Shown piece by piece: positions 9,014 through 18,807 of a stretch of DNA of 64,000 bases. This DNA comes from Nonlabens arenilitoris (GTDB lineage Bacteria; Bacteroidota; Bacteroidia; Flavobacteriales; Flavobacteriaceae): positions 310,001 to 374,000 of the forward strand of contig NZ_MTPW01000001.1 in assembly GCF_002954765.1 (NCBI RefSeq), written 5' to 3'. The position numbers were made by a program, and so were the translations under genes. The number at the start of each line of letters is the position of its first letter. Within the stretch, counting starts at the first letter, position 1. Below the pieces are notes generated by a model that made no database searches, was not told where the DNA came from, and saw nothing but the letters and a program-made list of their open reading frames with translations.

Positions 9014-12000
9014 TTACTTATTCAGGTTTACTTTTATCCATTTAATTTTATGTCTACGCTTAAATAACATTTCACTTGTAACTCTATCTAGACTAAGGCC
9101 ATCAAAAGTTACTTCATGACCATCATTAAACATCACAAGGATGTTTTCAGCAATGCTTTGGGTATAGATTATAGGCACCTGACAATATGTAAATGCCAGT
9201 GATCCTGTATTAACTTTTAAAATTTGCTTTTTTTGATGTACATCTACATAATAAAAGTCTTGAGCATAATCTAAAAACTCTGATTTTCGTAGCATGCTAG
9301 GTTTAAAGGAAAGAATACCATCAGTAACCACAAGACCTAACTCGCCAAAACGGCTTAAAATATCTTCCTTAACCTGCCCAGTCATTCCTGGTTGTTGGGC
9401 ACCTTTTGTACCTGGCGTATGTGAATATGGATCTGTAGGTACGGCACCATAAAGTTCAGGTGATTTATGAGCACCTATTCCTGCTTGAATCTCAAAATAG
9501 TGATCAAACATTTTCCCGATAATCTTATCGTTAGCTCCTTCATTAACTGCTTTTAAACAGCACTCTTGTACTGCAAGCAATAGTTTAGAAACCATATGCC
9601 AGTATATAGAACCTAATCCTTCATAACCGAAGAATGTACCCGACCTACCGGTAAAGGCTTTATGATTAAAAACCGCTTCAAAAGTTTTCTCTAGTTGTCT
9701 TTGTTCTTTTAAGACTAAATCTTTGTAATCGCCATTAGATAAATTCTTCAGTGCCTTTTTAAGACTGTTAATGTTATTAAAGTTAGCATTGAAGTGATAG
9801 TCTCCAGTATTATCTTGGACTACTATTTGCTGATTACCGTTTTTAAGAAGTTGCTGCAGTAATTGTGACTTTGCAACCAACTCTTGAGGTATTATATTCT
9901 TCTCCTCAAATCCAGGTAAATCTTTATTAGGATATAGGATATAGCTGTACTGGTCTTCTCTAAATAATGCGCTGGATTTTAATCCATCCATTACCTCAAG
10001 TGCCTGTTTAGAGTTTAAGTAACCAGAACTTAATACCGCTACCTGACCTTCTAACATTTCAGATAAGTAAGAAACACTTACGTCTCCATTATCTTCTACA
10101 GTCATAAGATTATAGGCATGATACATACCGTCTGCACGTTTATTTGCGTCTATGCTGTGGTCTAAGTATTTTAAAGTGATTTCTATAAACTCTAATAAAT
10201 TACTTTTAGAAATTTCTTTTTTATCGCCTGAGAAGTTGTTGTTATAAATTCCAGATCTATAGTTACTTGCTGGTTGAGAAACACCATCTAGAACAGCTCT
10301 ACGTTGAGTATCATTCATAGCGCCATCAAGTAATCCTTGATGATCCTTTAAGGTCTTGCTTACACCTGCAAAAAATACTTCTAGCTCCTGAGAAACTGCA
10401 GTAGTTTCAAAATCAGCATTTTTAATGAAGTCATTAAAGTATTTTAAGAAACGTCTTAGGTAATATAATGTTACCATGGAAACTCCATTTCCTACCAGCG
10501 CATTATTTGCATCGTTCCATTCTGGACGTTGAGTGTTTAACCATATACCAGCTTCAGGGATAAGATTAGAAACTTTAGCAAGAACCGTTGCTAGTAATTT
10601 TTCAACTAGATTTACTCTATAAACATGACCTGATGTGTCTCTTAATAACGCACCATCTGCTCCTATTTCTTCTCTTCTTTCTTCTATGACTTCTTGCAAA
10701 CGATAATCAAAGTCTATGGTGTCTTTAGGATTCTCTAAGATATCTGCGTACTCCTTAATTTTATAAGGAACGTTTGCATATACAAATAGATCTTCATTTA
10801 AGAAGCTATCCAACTTACCAGGATAGTAATCTTTAATAAACTCTAAGAATTTAAGTAGATAAATGATCTGGTGATCACCCCAATATCCTATATAAGACCA
10901 TGGATCATCTTCTTCTATAACTTCCCAATCAAATCCACCTTTAGTAACTCGATATGGGTTATAACCATCAAACGTAGTTGCATTTAGGAACTTATGAATC
11001 ATTCCATCTATAAACTCTGGATAGGAATGTGCTAGTGCTTCCCAATTCTGGAAAATATCACGCCAGTTACCTTCATAGTCTAAGATTTTTGACCCATCCA
11101 CTTCACTACGTGTATTGATTGAAAACTTATTCCATGGTCGACTAGGATCGCCATGTCTCCTACTAAATTTAAGTGGCAGATACTCTATAATTAATCTTTT
11201 AAAATCTGCATGATTACTTGAATAAGCAATCTTTGTTATAAGATTGTGATTAAATGTATCTGGTAGCTCATTAAGCAAGTCTATACAATCATTATAAACC
11301 TCTCTATTTGCTGCTTTTAAATATTCTTCAAAATCATCTTTTTCAATAACGTAGTTATTATCAAAAATTCCACCTCGCATGATATTAAACATCGTGTTTG
11401 CAAAGTGTCGGTTATTAATCAATGGATCTGCAGTTAATTGCAATCCGTCTGACGCTGCTATAAGATTGATAAGTTTTTGCGAACCTAATTCTATGTTTTC
11501 TTTAATCTTGTTGATAAGATCTGCATCTGTCTCAATCTGTTTTGAAATATCATTGATAGATACGATATTCTTATTGACGTCTGCCATGTAATACCATTCC
11601 TTACTACTGTTTCCAGCAACTTCCATTTCTGAAACTGTGAAATAAGCGCCTTTCTCTGCCTTTATATCAGTCTCTCCAAGAACATTGTAACCTTTTCTAA
11701 AACTATCTAATTGAAGACTGGATAATAAATAAGTAGGATTATCTACATTTAAAGACCATACAATATTTGCCTTAAGTGCCTCACTAGGTTCTGCTTTATC
11801 TACAATTACTGCACTAAGCGCTATAATGCCTATCCCTGTTCCTTCCTTAAGTTCAGTACGTTTATAAGCATCAACTAGATTGCTAGAAGCTTTTTGCAAA
11901 TCTTCTCCTACTGTTGCAGGTAGTAAGTTTTGTAATCCATCTAGAACGGTCATTTTTACTTCATCTGAACTACCATTAATGATTTCAGACTTTCTCACAA

Positions 12001-12475
12001 AACCATAGATATCACTTGAGTTCCATGAATATCTATACGTTAAGTTCAAATCATGGTTGATCTCTTCAAAAACCAACTTATTACCATATACATTTTTGTA
12101 TAAATTACGAGAGGTTTTATAAATCCCAGTATATCTATTTGAGAAAGGTTCCCATAGTAAGTCACGATTTTCTTTATGAAGTCTGATAATCGTTTTACTT
12201 CCTGTTATATCATTAGATTCTGTAATTTTATCATCAGTATAGTATGGGAATAATGCAGCGTCACTGTTTTTACGACCTGCAGTAAGGCCACCATTACTAG
12301 AGATAAACATCCAGTGATTTGAATCGCTCACAATGCTCATAAAAAATGGACGCATCGCATCATGATTACTTATTTTATAATATTTCTCATTTTGAAAATC
12401 GACTAACTCTCCTTTTACTTCATTATATTGAGAAGTGGCTTTTAGATTTCCTAGATATATATCTTTATTGGTCAT
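9014..12475 (-). CDS. Probable GH149 beta-1,3-oligoglucan phosphorylase
   Basis: The 1153-residue protein has no signal peptide (MTNKDIYLGNLKAT), so it is cytoplasmic. Its size, its place in a GH16/GH17/GH30 locus, and its N-terminal beta-rich domain followed by an (alpha/alpha)6-like C-terminal half (motifs such as YWGDHQIIYLLK and GYNPYRVTKGG) fit the GH149 beta-1,3-oligoglucan phosphorylases, relatives of GH94. These turn beta-1,3-gluco-oligosaccharides and phosphate into glucose-1-phosphate. I identify the family by length, context and general resemblance, not by a diagnostic motif I can prove; a GH94-like laminaribiose phosphorylase is the alternative. Direct repeats with the genomic palindrome flank the gene on both sides. 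Confidence 0.7.
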   Translation of the reverse strand: MTNKDIYLGNLKATSQYNEVKGELVDFQNEKYYKISNHDAMRPFFMSIVSDSNHWMFISSNGGLTAGRKNSDAALFPYYTDDKITESNDITGSKTIIRLHKENRDLLWEPFSNRYTGIYKTSRNLYKNVYGNKLVFEEINHDLNLTYRYSWNSSDIYGFVRKSEIINGSSDEVKMTVLDGLQNLLPATVGEDLQKASSNLVDAYKRTELKEGTGIGIIALSAVIVDKAEPSEALKANIVWSLNVDNPTYLLSSLQLDSFRKGYNVLGETDIKAEKGAYFTVSEMEVAGNSSKEWYYMADVNKNIVSINDISKQIETDADLINKIKENIELGSQKLINLIAASDGLQLTADPLINNRHFANTMFNIMRGGIFDNNYVIEKDDFEEYLKAANREVYNDCIDLLNELPDTFNHNLITKIAYSSNHADFKRLIIEYLPLKFSRRHGDPSRPWNKFSINTRSEVDGSKILDYEGNWRDIFQNWEALAHSYPEFIDGMIHKFLNATTFDGYNPYRVTKGGFDWEVIEEDDPWSYIGYWGDHQIIYLLKFLEFIKDYYPGKLDSFLNEDLFVYANVPYKIKEYADILENPKDTIDFDYRLQEVIEERREEIGADGALLRDTSGHVYRVNLVEKLLATVLAKVSNLIPEAGIWLNTQRPEWNDANNALVGNGVSMVTLYYLRRFLKYFNDFIKNADFETTAVSQELEVFFAGVSKTLKDHQGLLDGAMNDTQRRAVLDGVSQPASNYRSGIYNNNFSGDKKEISKSNLLEFIEITLKYLDHSIDANKRADGMYHAYNLMTVEDNGDVSVSYLSEMLEGQVAVLSSGYLNSKQALEVMDGLKSSALFREDQYSYILYPNKDLPGFEEKNIIPQELVAKSQLLQQLLKNGNQQIVVQDNTGDYHFNANFNNINSLKKALKNLSNGDYKDLVLKEQRQLEKTFEAVFNHKAFTGRSGTFFGYEGLGSIYWHMVSKLLLAVQECCLKAVNEGANDKIIGKMFDHYFEIQAGIGAHKSPELYGAVPTDPYSHTPGTKGAQQPGMTGQVKEDILSRFGELGLVVTDGILSFKPSMLRKSEFLDYAQDFYYVDVHQKKQILKVNTGSLAFTYCQVPIIYTQSIAENILVMFNDGHEVTFDGLSLDRVTSEMLFKRRHKIKWIKVNLNK

Positions 12476-12526
12476 TATTTTAAATTATAGTAAAACTGCT
12501 ATTAGAATTTGAAATTGATTAAAATC

Positions 12527-12562
12527 CAAGATGCTGTTGATGATTCCGCTTTCGCGAAAGCG
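12527..12562. repeat. Direct repeat (right copy) flanking the phosphorylase gene, ending in a perfect palindrome
   Basis: CAAGATGCTGTTGATGAT, then two bases, then a perfect CGCTTTCGCGAAAGCG at 12547-12562. It pairs with the unit at 8958-8991. Confidence 0.6.
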
Positions 12563-12594
12563 TCATGCAAAATCTTAATTCAACATGATATTAT

Positions 12595-13440
12595 TTACTC
12601 GTAGATGCGTATATAATCCACGTACATAGTTTGAGGAAAAACGGTTTGTTGATTTGGGGCACCTACAAAAGAACCACCTACTGCAAGATTCATAATAATG
12701 TAGAAGTCGTTATCATTAAAAACCCATTCTCCATTCACATCATCTGGAGTAATCTGATTGTACAGCACATCATCGACATAATAATTAATGTAATCTGGTC
12801 CCCATTCTATTCCGAAAATGTGAAAGTCTGTATCAAATCGATCATTTACGAGGTCATAGGATTTAGTAACCGCACTACCACCAGAATAGCCTGGTCCATG
12901 TACACTACCCAATACAATTGTAGGATCCTGACCACGGTATTCCATGATATCAATTTCCCCAATTTGAGGCCATGTTTGCGCCCCGTTTGCATCATCACCT
13001 AACATCCAAAAGGCAGGCCAGATACCTTGTCCCCATGGTAGTTTAATTCTAGCTTCAAAACGACCAAATTTTCTTTGATACTTTCCTTTGGTTAACATTC
13101 TAGCAGATGTAAATCCAGCACCTTGAAAATTTTCTTGAAGGGCTGTTATTTTTAGCATACCATTTTCAACGCTTACGTTTTCTGTACGATCGGTATAATA
13201 TTGTAATTCGTTATTTCCCCATCCTGGTATACCTTGGTCTGCACCATTACCGATATCAAATCCCCATAAAGTTGGGTCTGGAGCTCCATCTACATCAAAC
13301 TCATCTGAAAGGACTAAGTTTTTTAACGTAGTTACAGTTTGCTTTTCATCTGTAGAACAGCTATTACCTAATAGTATAAAACTTACAGCTATGGATAGAA
13401 CAGATAATTTATACATGGTGTGATTTTTATTTAATTTCAT
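12595..13440 (-). CDS. GH16 laminarinase (endo-beta-1,3-glucanase) lipoprotein
   Basis: GH16 endo-glucanases cut the laminarin backbone. From the ATG at 13440 the protein starts with a signal (MKLNKNHTMYKLSVLSIAVS) and a lipobox LLGNSC; a GGAG lies about 15 nt upstream. A longer reading frame to 13518 runs into the upstream gene and spoils the signal. The catalytic signature EIDIMEYRG (nucleophile Glu, Asp, acid/base Glu) is complete, and the aromatic cleft residues WPAFWMLG fit laminarinases. At 281 residues it is a single-domain enzyme. It is probably displayed at the cell surface beside the glycan-binding lipoprotein encoded just upstream. Confidence 0.95.
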   Translation of the reverse strand: MKLNKNHTMYKLSVLSIAVSFILLGNSCSTDEKQTVTTLKNLVLSDEFDVDGAPDPTLWGFDIGNGADQGIPGWGNNELQYYTDRTENVSVENGMLKITALQENFQGAGFTSARMLTKGKYQRKFGRFEARIKLPWGQGIWPAFWMLGDDANGAQTWPQIGEIDIMEYRGQDPTIVLGSVHGPGYSGGSAVTKSYDLVNDRFDTDFHIFGIEWGPDYINYYVDDVLYNQITPDDVNGEWVFNDNDFYIIMNLAVGGSFVGAPNQQTVFPQTMYVDYIRIYE

Positions 13441-13459
13441 AATTCTTTTCTTTCTCCTA

Positions 13460-15379
13460 TTAATTACGGAAGTATAAATTATCGATATAAACATCTGCAC
13501 TTTCAAAAGGCTGAGCAACTATTATATACTGACCTATATTTGAAGTATTTAACAATCCGGTAAAATCTGTCAGTGGTATATCATGGCTTACCCATTGTCC
13601 TGTTGCTGGATTAGAAATGGTAATCTCATGTTCAGAATCATCTGGTGTACCTATCGTATTATCTGCTCCTAAGTCAACCAATTTAATAGCAAAGGAAGAA
13701 TAGTTTGCAGACCAAGTGTCTATTCTTAAATGTGTCATGGCACTGGCGTCTACCGTACTTGAAATAGTTTCAATACCAGCAAATCCTAATGAAGTATATT
13801 TCTTTATATTATCACCTGCAACTACTTCATCAGTGAGTACCGTAGGTGTTGATGACCATGGCGTTCTAAACGTGTCCACGGCTACATCTGTATAGGCATC
13901 ACTGTAGATTGAAATCACATTAGATGCGGCATCTGATGGAATTGCCGCCGCAGTGGTAGGTGATGTAGGTTCTCCATAGAAATAGATGTTATCCAAATAA
14001 AAGTTAGGTAGCACAGAAAAATTAACGGTCTCGTATATAATAAGTCCGATGTTATTTCTTTGAGTAAGAGTAATTGGAATTTCAAGTGTTGCCCAAGTAT
14101 CTGCAGTAAAATCAGAGCTATTAAAAAATACTTGTTGGCGTGTATCATCTCCACCACCATCAACCTGATCAGGACCAAAATCAACTATAGATATTAAGAA
14201 ATCGAGACCTGCTGGAACACTACCTGGTATGTACATATTTAAATGTAAGTTGGACTTTTCAGTAGCATCAACTGTTGGGTTTGCAAATTGATTCCCCACA
14301 AAATTGAAGTTTGTATAGTTTAAAATGTTATCACCATTAACTACAAAATCAGCCGATAAAGTAGTTTGAAATGGTTCCCAAAAGCCATTATAAAAATCTA
14401 CAGGAACATTAGTATAAGTATCGCTAAAAATTGAAATCACATTAGCAGGGCTTCTTGTAGGTGTAGGTGCTAGAATAAAATTACCTAAGGAATTAATTGT
14501 TATGGAACCAGCCGCATCATTACCACCTAGAGAAGCTGTAATCTCACTAGAACCTGATGTGATTACACTTATAATACCAGTAGCATCAACGGTAGCAACA
14601 TTAGTATCTGAAGAGTTGAACTCAAAATAAGCAGGTGCTGCCACTACTGATATATCGCCAGCAGAAGCTACATTGAACGTTTGTATTAAATCGGTTACAG
14701 GAGTTGTTACGCCAGTAAAAGAGCTTACAATAACGTCTTGTCCGTTTACAATGGAAGGCCTAGGTTGAGCTATAGTACCTAACTTTTCAAATTTAAGTTC
14801 ATCAATCCATAAGGTATATCCAGAACCACCAGTTCCCTGAGTTCCTGCAGCATATCTTAACATACCACGTTCTTGAGTTAATTTTGAAGGATCTGGAATA
14901 GGTACGATATATTTAGTCCAATTAGTTCCAATACTCACATTAGTTCTAGTTGCAACAAATCTATTTTCTAAAAAATCCTCTCCAAAACCTATTTCACCAA
15001 TCATAACACCTTGCGATGCTTTTGCCCAGAATGTTAAAGCGTCGTATTCTGTTAAATCGCGTCCAGCACCATCTATTCTAAAAATACCACCTGCATAAGC
15101 ACCTTCCGGATCATTATCGTTAGGTACATCTATTCTTATAGATGCGGCACTTTGATATCCTTCAGAGTTGTCAACAGAAAAAGCGGTAAACTTTGAATCT
15201 GCATATGGGAAATAAAAATCACTTCCCAATCCAATCGGTGTATCGATAAAAATTTCTCCTGTTTTAGGAAATGTTGCAGCAACAACATCGTCTGACAAAT
15301 CTCTTTCACAACTAACGGTTAATAAGAATACCGCTAGTAAAAAAGAAACTTTTAAAAAATTAATGTTTGAATTTTTCAT
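13460..15379 (-). CDS. Surface glycan-binding lipoprotein with CBM-like repeats and an Ig-like domain
   Basis: The 639-residue protein has a signal peptide and lipobox (LLTVSCERD, Cys ~24). After an N-terminal jelly-roll-like region (about 40-200), a bacterial Ig2-like domain follows (about 215-290, with SSDTNVATVDATGIISV). Two related C-terminal modules (about 305-465 and 475-639) share NVISI(F/Y)SD(T/A)YT and end in YLDNIYFYG and YIDNLYFRN, typical of carbohydrate-binding beta-sandwiches. No catalytic motif is visible. It lies 13 nt after the glycosidase-barrel gene and before GH16, so it probably captures laminarin at the surface, the role of SusE/SusF-like SGBPs. The binding specificity is inferred from context. 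Confidence 0.75.
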   Translation of the reverse strand: MKNSNINFLKVSFLLAVFLLTVSCERDLSDDVVAATFPKTGEIFIDTPIGLGSDFYFPYADSKFTAFSVDNSEGYQSAASIRIDVPNDNDPEGAYAGGIFRIDGAGRDLTEYDALTFWAKASQGVMIGEIGFGEDFLENRFVATRTNVSIGTNWTKYIVPIPDPSKLTQERGMLRYAAGTQGTGGSGYTLWIDELKFEKLGTIAQPRPSIVNGQDVIVSSFTGVTTPVTDLIQTFNVASAGDISVVAAPAYFEFNSSDTNVATVDATGIISVITSGSSEITASLGGNDAAGSITINSLGNFILAPTPTRSPANVISIFSDTYTNVPVDFYNGFWEPFQTTLSADFVVNGDNILNYTNFNFVGNQFANPTVDATEKSNLHLNMYIPGSVPAGLDFLISIVDFGPDQVDGGGDDTRQQVFFNSSDFTADTWATLEIPITLTQRNNIGLIIYETVNFSVLPNFYLDNIYFYGEPTSPTTAAAIPSDAASNVISIYSDAYTDVAVDTFRTPWSSTPTVLTDEVVAGDNIKKYTSLGFAGIETISSTVDASAMTHLRIDTWSANYSSFAIKLVDLGADNTIGTPDDSEHEITISNPATGQWVSHDIPLTDFTGLLNTSNIGQYIIVAQPFESADVYIDNLYFRN

Positions 15380-15392
15380 TTCTATTATCTTT

Positions 15393-18300
15393 TTATTTAC
15401 CTATATTAATATGAACATAGGTTCTTATTTCCCATTCAGATCCATTAGGGAATCCAACTGGGCTTATGATTGGTTGATTAGCAAAAGGTTCTGCTTGATT
15501 AGGGCTATATCTAGGTGAAAATTCATTAAGAGATCTCCAAGTTCCCATGATACCAATTCTGGTATCTGGCAGGATAAACCAATCTGGCTTACCAAGAGTT
15601 GTAGAGATATCTAAAGACATTTGCAACGGATAAGTAAGATTAAAATCTCTATGATAATCAAAAGGACCCCAATCATTAACTTTTACTGCTCCTGTAACTT
15701 TTACTTTTTTATAAATGAACCTAACATCACCACCACCACGTTTAATTAATCTTTCATCACTACCATTTGCTTGCGCGGTACCGTAATACATGTTTGCAAT
15801 TAAACCTAATTCTGGTGTTAACTTAGAGACAACTCTTGAATGTGCTTCCCACAAATCTTCTGCAGGTGCAGAGTTAGGAAAAATCAAGAAATCTCGTGTG
15901 TCAGAAAATCCAATGGCTGCATCTTGCGCTGTTGGATGCTTGCGATAAACAAAACCGATATTCATAGCAAATTTTGCATCTTCAGACCTATCATTATCCC
16001 ATTCATACATCCATGTTGCTGGAGTTGGGTCATAACTCAATAAGATTTCACCTGCTGTAGTTTCTCTGTTGCTTCTTACAGAAAAAGGATCTTGAATTAT
16101 ATTTCTAAGTCTTCCAGGAGCTCCAACATCGTTAGGCATAGGACCTACTATTGGTTTTTGCCATAAAAAGTTAGGTGCTATTTGGAAGTCACCAACAGAG
16201 TAAGTGAAACCAGCTAAGATGTTAGTCTGATTTCCTCCTCCAGATTCTTTTAATCTCCATCCGGTAAACGTTTGTGTATAATCACCTCCGTTACTAGCAA
16301 CTAAGCCAAATGCTCCAGCTTGTGCATATGCATTCACTCTACCACTTTGGTAAGTCATTTTGATCTTACCACCAAAATTATCAGAATCTTGAATCTTGTC
16401 AGTTAATACCGTATAATTCCCAGATGTACCTTCAGCTACTTGAAACTCTCGTCCATTAAGCGGTGATCCACCCCAAATACCACCTACTTCTAGACCAATA
16501 TCTCCAAATTTACGAGCGGCATGAAACGTTACTCTTCTCGTCTTAGGCTGTGGAATAGCGATAGAACTTACTGCTCCACCTAAATTATCAAGATCCTCGT
16601 GGTAGATACCTGTTATATTATATTTACCAACTTGACGACTATATTTTAAAAGTATAGCAGGATTTGCACCCCACCAAAGTTGAGGACCAAAAGCTGCTTT
16701 AAAACCTTTAAGTGCTCTTTTTCCATCCACTTCCATCCCAAGAGTCTCTCCATTGTATATATCTAAATTAGGTCCATAATTTGCCTCTGGATAAAGCCCG
16801 AAAAAGTCTCCTTCATAACCCCAATGATAATGTCCTGTTCTATAAAAACCTCTTGCATCAAAATCTTTTGCATTCCATTCATAACTTGCATTATAAATTT
16901 GAACTCTATTTTGATCAATAAGGTCAATTGCACCATCTTGCGAGTCAACAGTTATTTGTCTGCCTCTATTCTCATAAAAGATTTCATTAATAGGATTCTC
17001 AGCAACATTACCTAATATATTGACATTAACCTCTGCTCTCATATTTGCAGCAGGATTTCCTTCAACTCCAATAAAATAGGACTGCATGTGATCAAAACCT
17101 TGTTCATCAGGAACAGCATCAGAATTCGGGTCAGCTACTTCTGGTGTTGTAATCAAAGAACCACCCGTACTAAACGTTGTAAATTTTGCACTTAAATTAC
17201 TTATACGTATTTTTTCACTGTTACCACCACCGCTCATTGCGGCTTTATCACCGCGCGCTCTTAGTACGGCGTCCATTAGATTAATATTCTTAAAATAGTT
17301 ATCTACAAAATTCAAATCAATATTAGACCCGTAAGGATCTAACTTATGCACCTCTTTAAGCGTGTAGTAAGCTGCTCGAGGATATAATGTGTAAAGTCCA
17401 CGAGGATTTGTAGGTCCTTTAGCGCAAATACCAAACCATTCCTCATTCATATTATTCTCTCCAGGCACTAGATCAAGATCATATCCTCCGTTTGACCACG
17501 ATGCATTATTGTCGTGTACATCAAGATTCTTAGTCTGTCCAAACTTCCACCATCCGTCACTAAATTGGAATGTGAATCCTCCTATAGCATTACCGTTCGA
17601 TTCCATGCCAGCGACATTTTTATAAATATCTTTCCAGTTATTCAACATGTAATAAGCTTGAGATTTTTGGTCTTCCTGATTTTCAATCACATTGAAAGCA
17701 TCTGCACCAAACTCGGTAAACATTAAGGGTTTATTGAGTTTCTCTTTAACCGTTTTAAAAGCATCAGTAAAAGTTTTACCTCTATACATGTTGGTTCCAA
17801 GGATATCGATGTCTTTACATTCTTCAGCAATGATGTCGATAAATAATAAATCACCATTACAAATTGCCATCGGGTGATTGCTATCTATAGACTTCATCTT
17901 AACTACTGCTTCATTAAATATTTGATACATTGCCCTAGCTCGCTTTGTAGACTTCCTGTCTTCAACTGGTATATCTTCTGTTTCTGCACCATCCCAAAAT
18001 AATCCATAGTTATTTTCATTTCCTAATAGAAAAATTAAGATTCCTCGTGTGTCTTTATAAGAAGAAACCATATCAGTAGCTTCTTGAAGTAATAATTTTC
18101 TAGTTGCATCATCACCATACTCAGTATTTGCAACCCAAGATCCATTGACATTCAAACCATATCTACCAAAAGAATGATTTAACATAGTATAGATACCATA
18201 ATTATCATATATATATGTTATCCATTTAGGAGGCACACCAGTATATTGCCTAATGGTATTAACACCCATATTTTGAAGTAATCCCATCTCAGCATCTAAT

Positions 18301-18518
18301 GCCGCTTTAATAACATCATCTGATTGATTCCAAAGACTATAATTAAAATTGGTACCTATTGGGAAGTAGTCCCAGTTCATACCGTTAATGATAAAGGGTT
18401 CATTGTCTACTAAAAGTACATGACCGGCTTCATTATATTTTAATGAAATTTGTGGGTTCTGAGCAAACGCAACTAATCCACAAAACAGCCACATTATACT
18501 TAAACAGATATTCTTCAT
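15393..18518 (-). CDS. Clan-A glycosidase fused to an outer-membrane beta-barrel-like domain
   Basis: The 1041-residue protein has a signal peptide (about 1-19). Residues ~25-400 form a TIM-barrel glycosidase resembling the catalytic domain of GH2/GH5-type enzymes: INGMNWDYFP at the first strand, acid/base Glu168 in LLGNENN, and probable nucleophile Glu269 in MFTEFGADA. Residues ~430-1041 consist of short amphipathic strands with alternating aromatic residues and end in TYVHINIGK, which is typical of an outer-membrane barrel with a C-terminal closing strand. This would tether the enzyme directly in the outer membrane. It is the first structural gene of the PUL. The exact GH family cannot be assigned by eye. 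No join or internal stop suggests an artefact. Confidence 0.7.
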   Translation of the reverse strand: MKNICLSIMWLFCGLVAFAQNPQISLKYNEAGHVLLVDNEPFIINGMNWDYFPIGTNFNYSLWNQSDDVIKAALDAEMGLLQNMGVNTIRQYTGVPPKWITYIYDNYGIYTMLNHSFGRYGLNVNGSWVANTEYGDDATRKLLLQEATDMVSSYKDTRGILIFLLGNENNYGLFWDGAETEDIPVEDRKSTKRARAMYQIFNEAVVKMKSIDSNHPMAICNGDLLFIDIIAEECKDIDILGTNMYRGKTFTDAFKTVKEKLNKPLMFTEFGADAFNVIENQEDQKSQAYYMLNNWKDIYKNVAGMESNGNAIGGFTFQFSDGWWKFGQTKNLDVHDNNASWSNGGYDLDLVPGENNMNEEWFGICAKGPTNPRGLYTLYPRAAYYTLKEVHKLDPYGSNIDLNFVDNYFKNINLMDAVLRARGDKAAMSGGGNSEKIRISNLSAKFTTFSTGGSLITTPEVADPNSDAVPDEQGFDHMQSYFIGVEGNPAANMRAEVNVNILGNVAENPINEIFYENRGRQITVDSQDGAIDLIDQNRVQIYNASYEWNAKDFDARGFYRTGHYHWGYEGDFFGLYPEANYGPNLDIYNGETLGMEVDGKRALKGFKAAFGPQLWWGANPAILLKYSRQVGKYNITGIYHEDLDNLGGAVSSIAIPQPKTRRVTFHAARKFGDIGLEVGGIWGGSPLNGREFQVAEGTSGNYTVLTDKIQDSDNFGGKIKMTYQSGRVNAYAQAGAFGLVASNGGDYTQTFTGWRLKESGGGNQTNILAGFTYSVGDFQIAPNFLWQKPIVGPMPNDVGAPGRLRNIIQDPFSVRSNRETTAGEILLSYDPTPATWMYEWDNDRSEDAKFAMNIGFVYRKHPTAQDAAIGFSDTRDFLIFPNSAPAEDLWEAHSRVVSKLTPELGLIANMYYGTAQANGSDERLIKRGGGDVRFIYKKVKVTGAVKVNDWGPFDYHRDFNLTYPLQMSLDISTTLGKPDWFILPDTRIGIMGTWRSLNEFSPRYSPNQAEPFANQPIISPVGFPNGSEWEIRTYVHINIGK

Positions 18519-18769
18519 ATTAAATCATTTAAAAGTTTATAGAAATCGATTTCGCTACATAAATCAAACTAGAAAACTTAAAATTTATATGAGTTAAAAA
18601 TATCCTTGTTATTTCAGATAAAAAAAAAGCTACCACAACAAAAAGCATACAGAATGAGAAAAACTAGCATTAAGTTCTACGCGATAACAAAATAGATGCA
18701 ATACACTTATAAACAGTACTTTACATTGTAAAAAATACTACTGGGATTGTGTCAACTAAATAATGTAAA

Positions 18770-18779
18770 GTTAATGTTG
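18770..18779 (-). promoter_or_regulatory. Putative PUL regulator motif, copy 2
   Basis: The plus strand reads GTTAATGTTG, identical to 2803-2812, in the 289-nt gap between the regulator gene and the first structural PUL gene. That gap also contains CTAGTTTG on the minus strand at about 18567-18574, a weak -7-like element. Confidence 0.25.
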
Positions 18780-18807
18780 AGTTATTTAGCTGTAAAGAAT
18801 CTAATAT

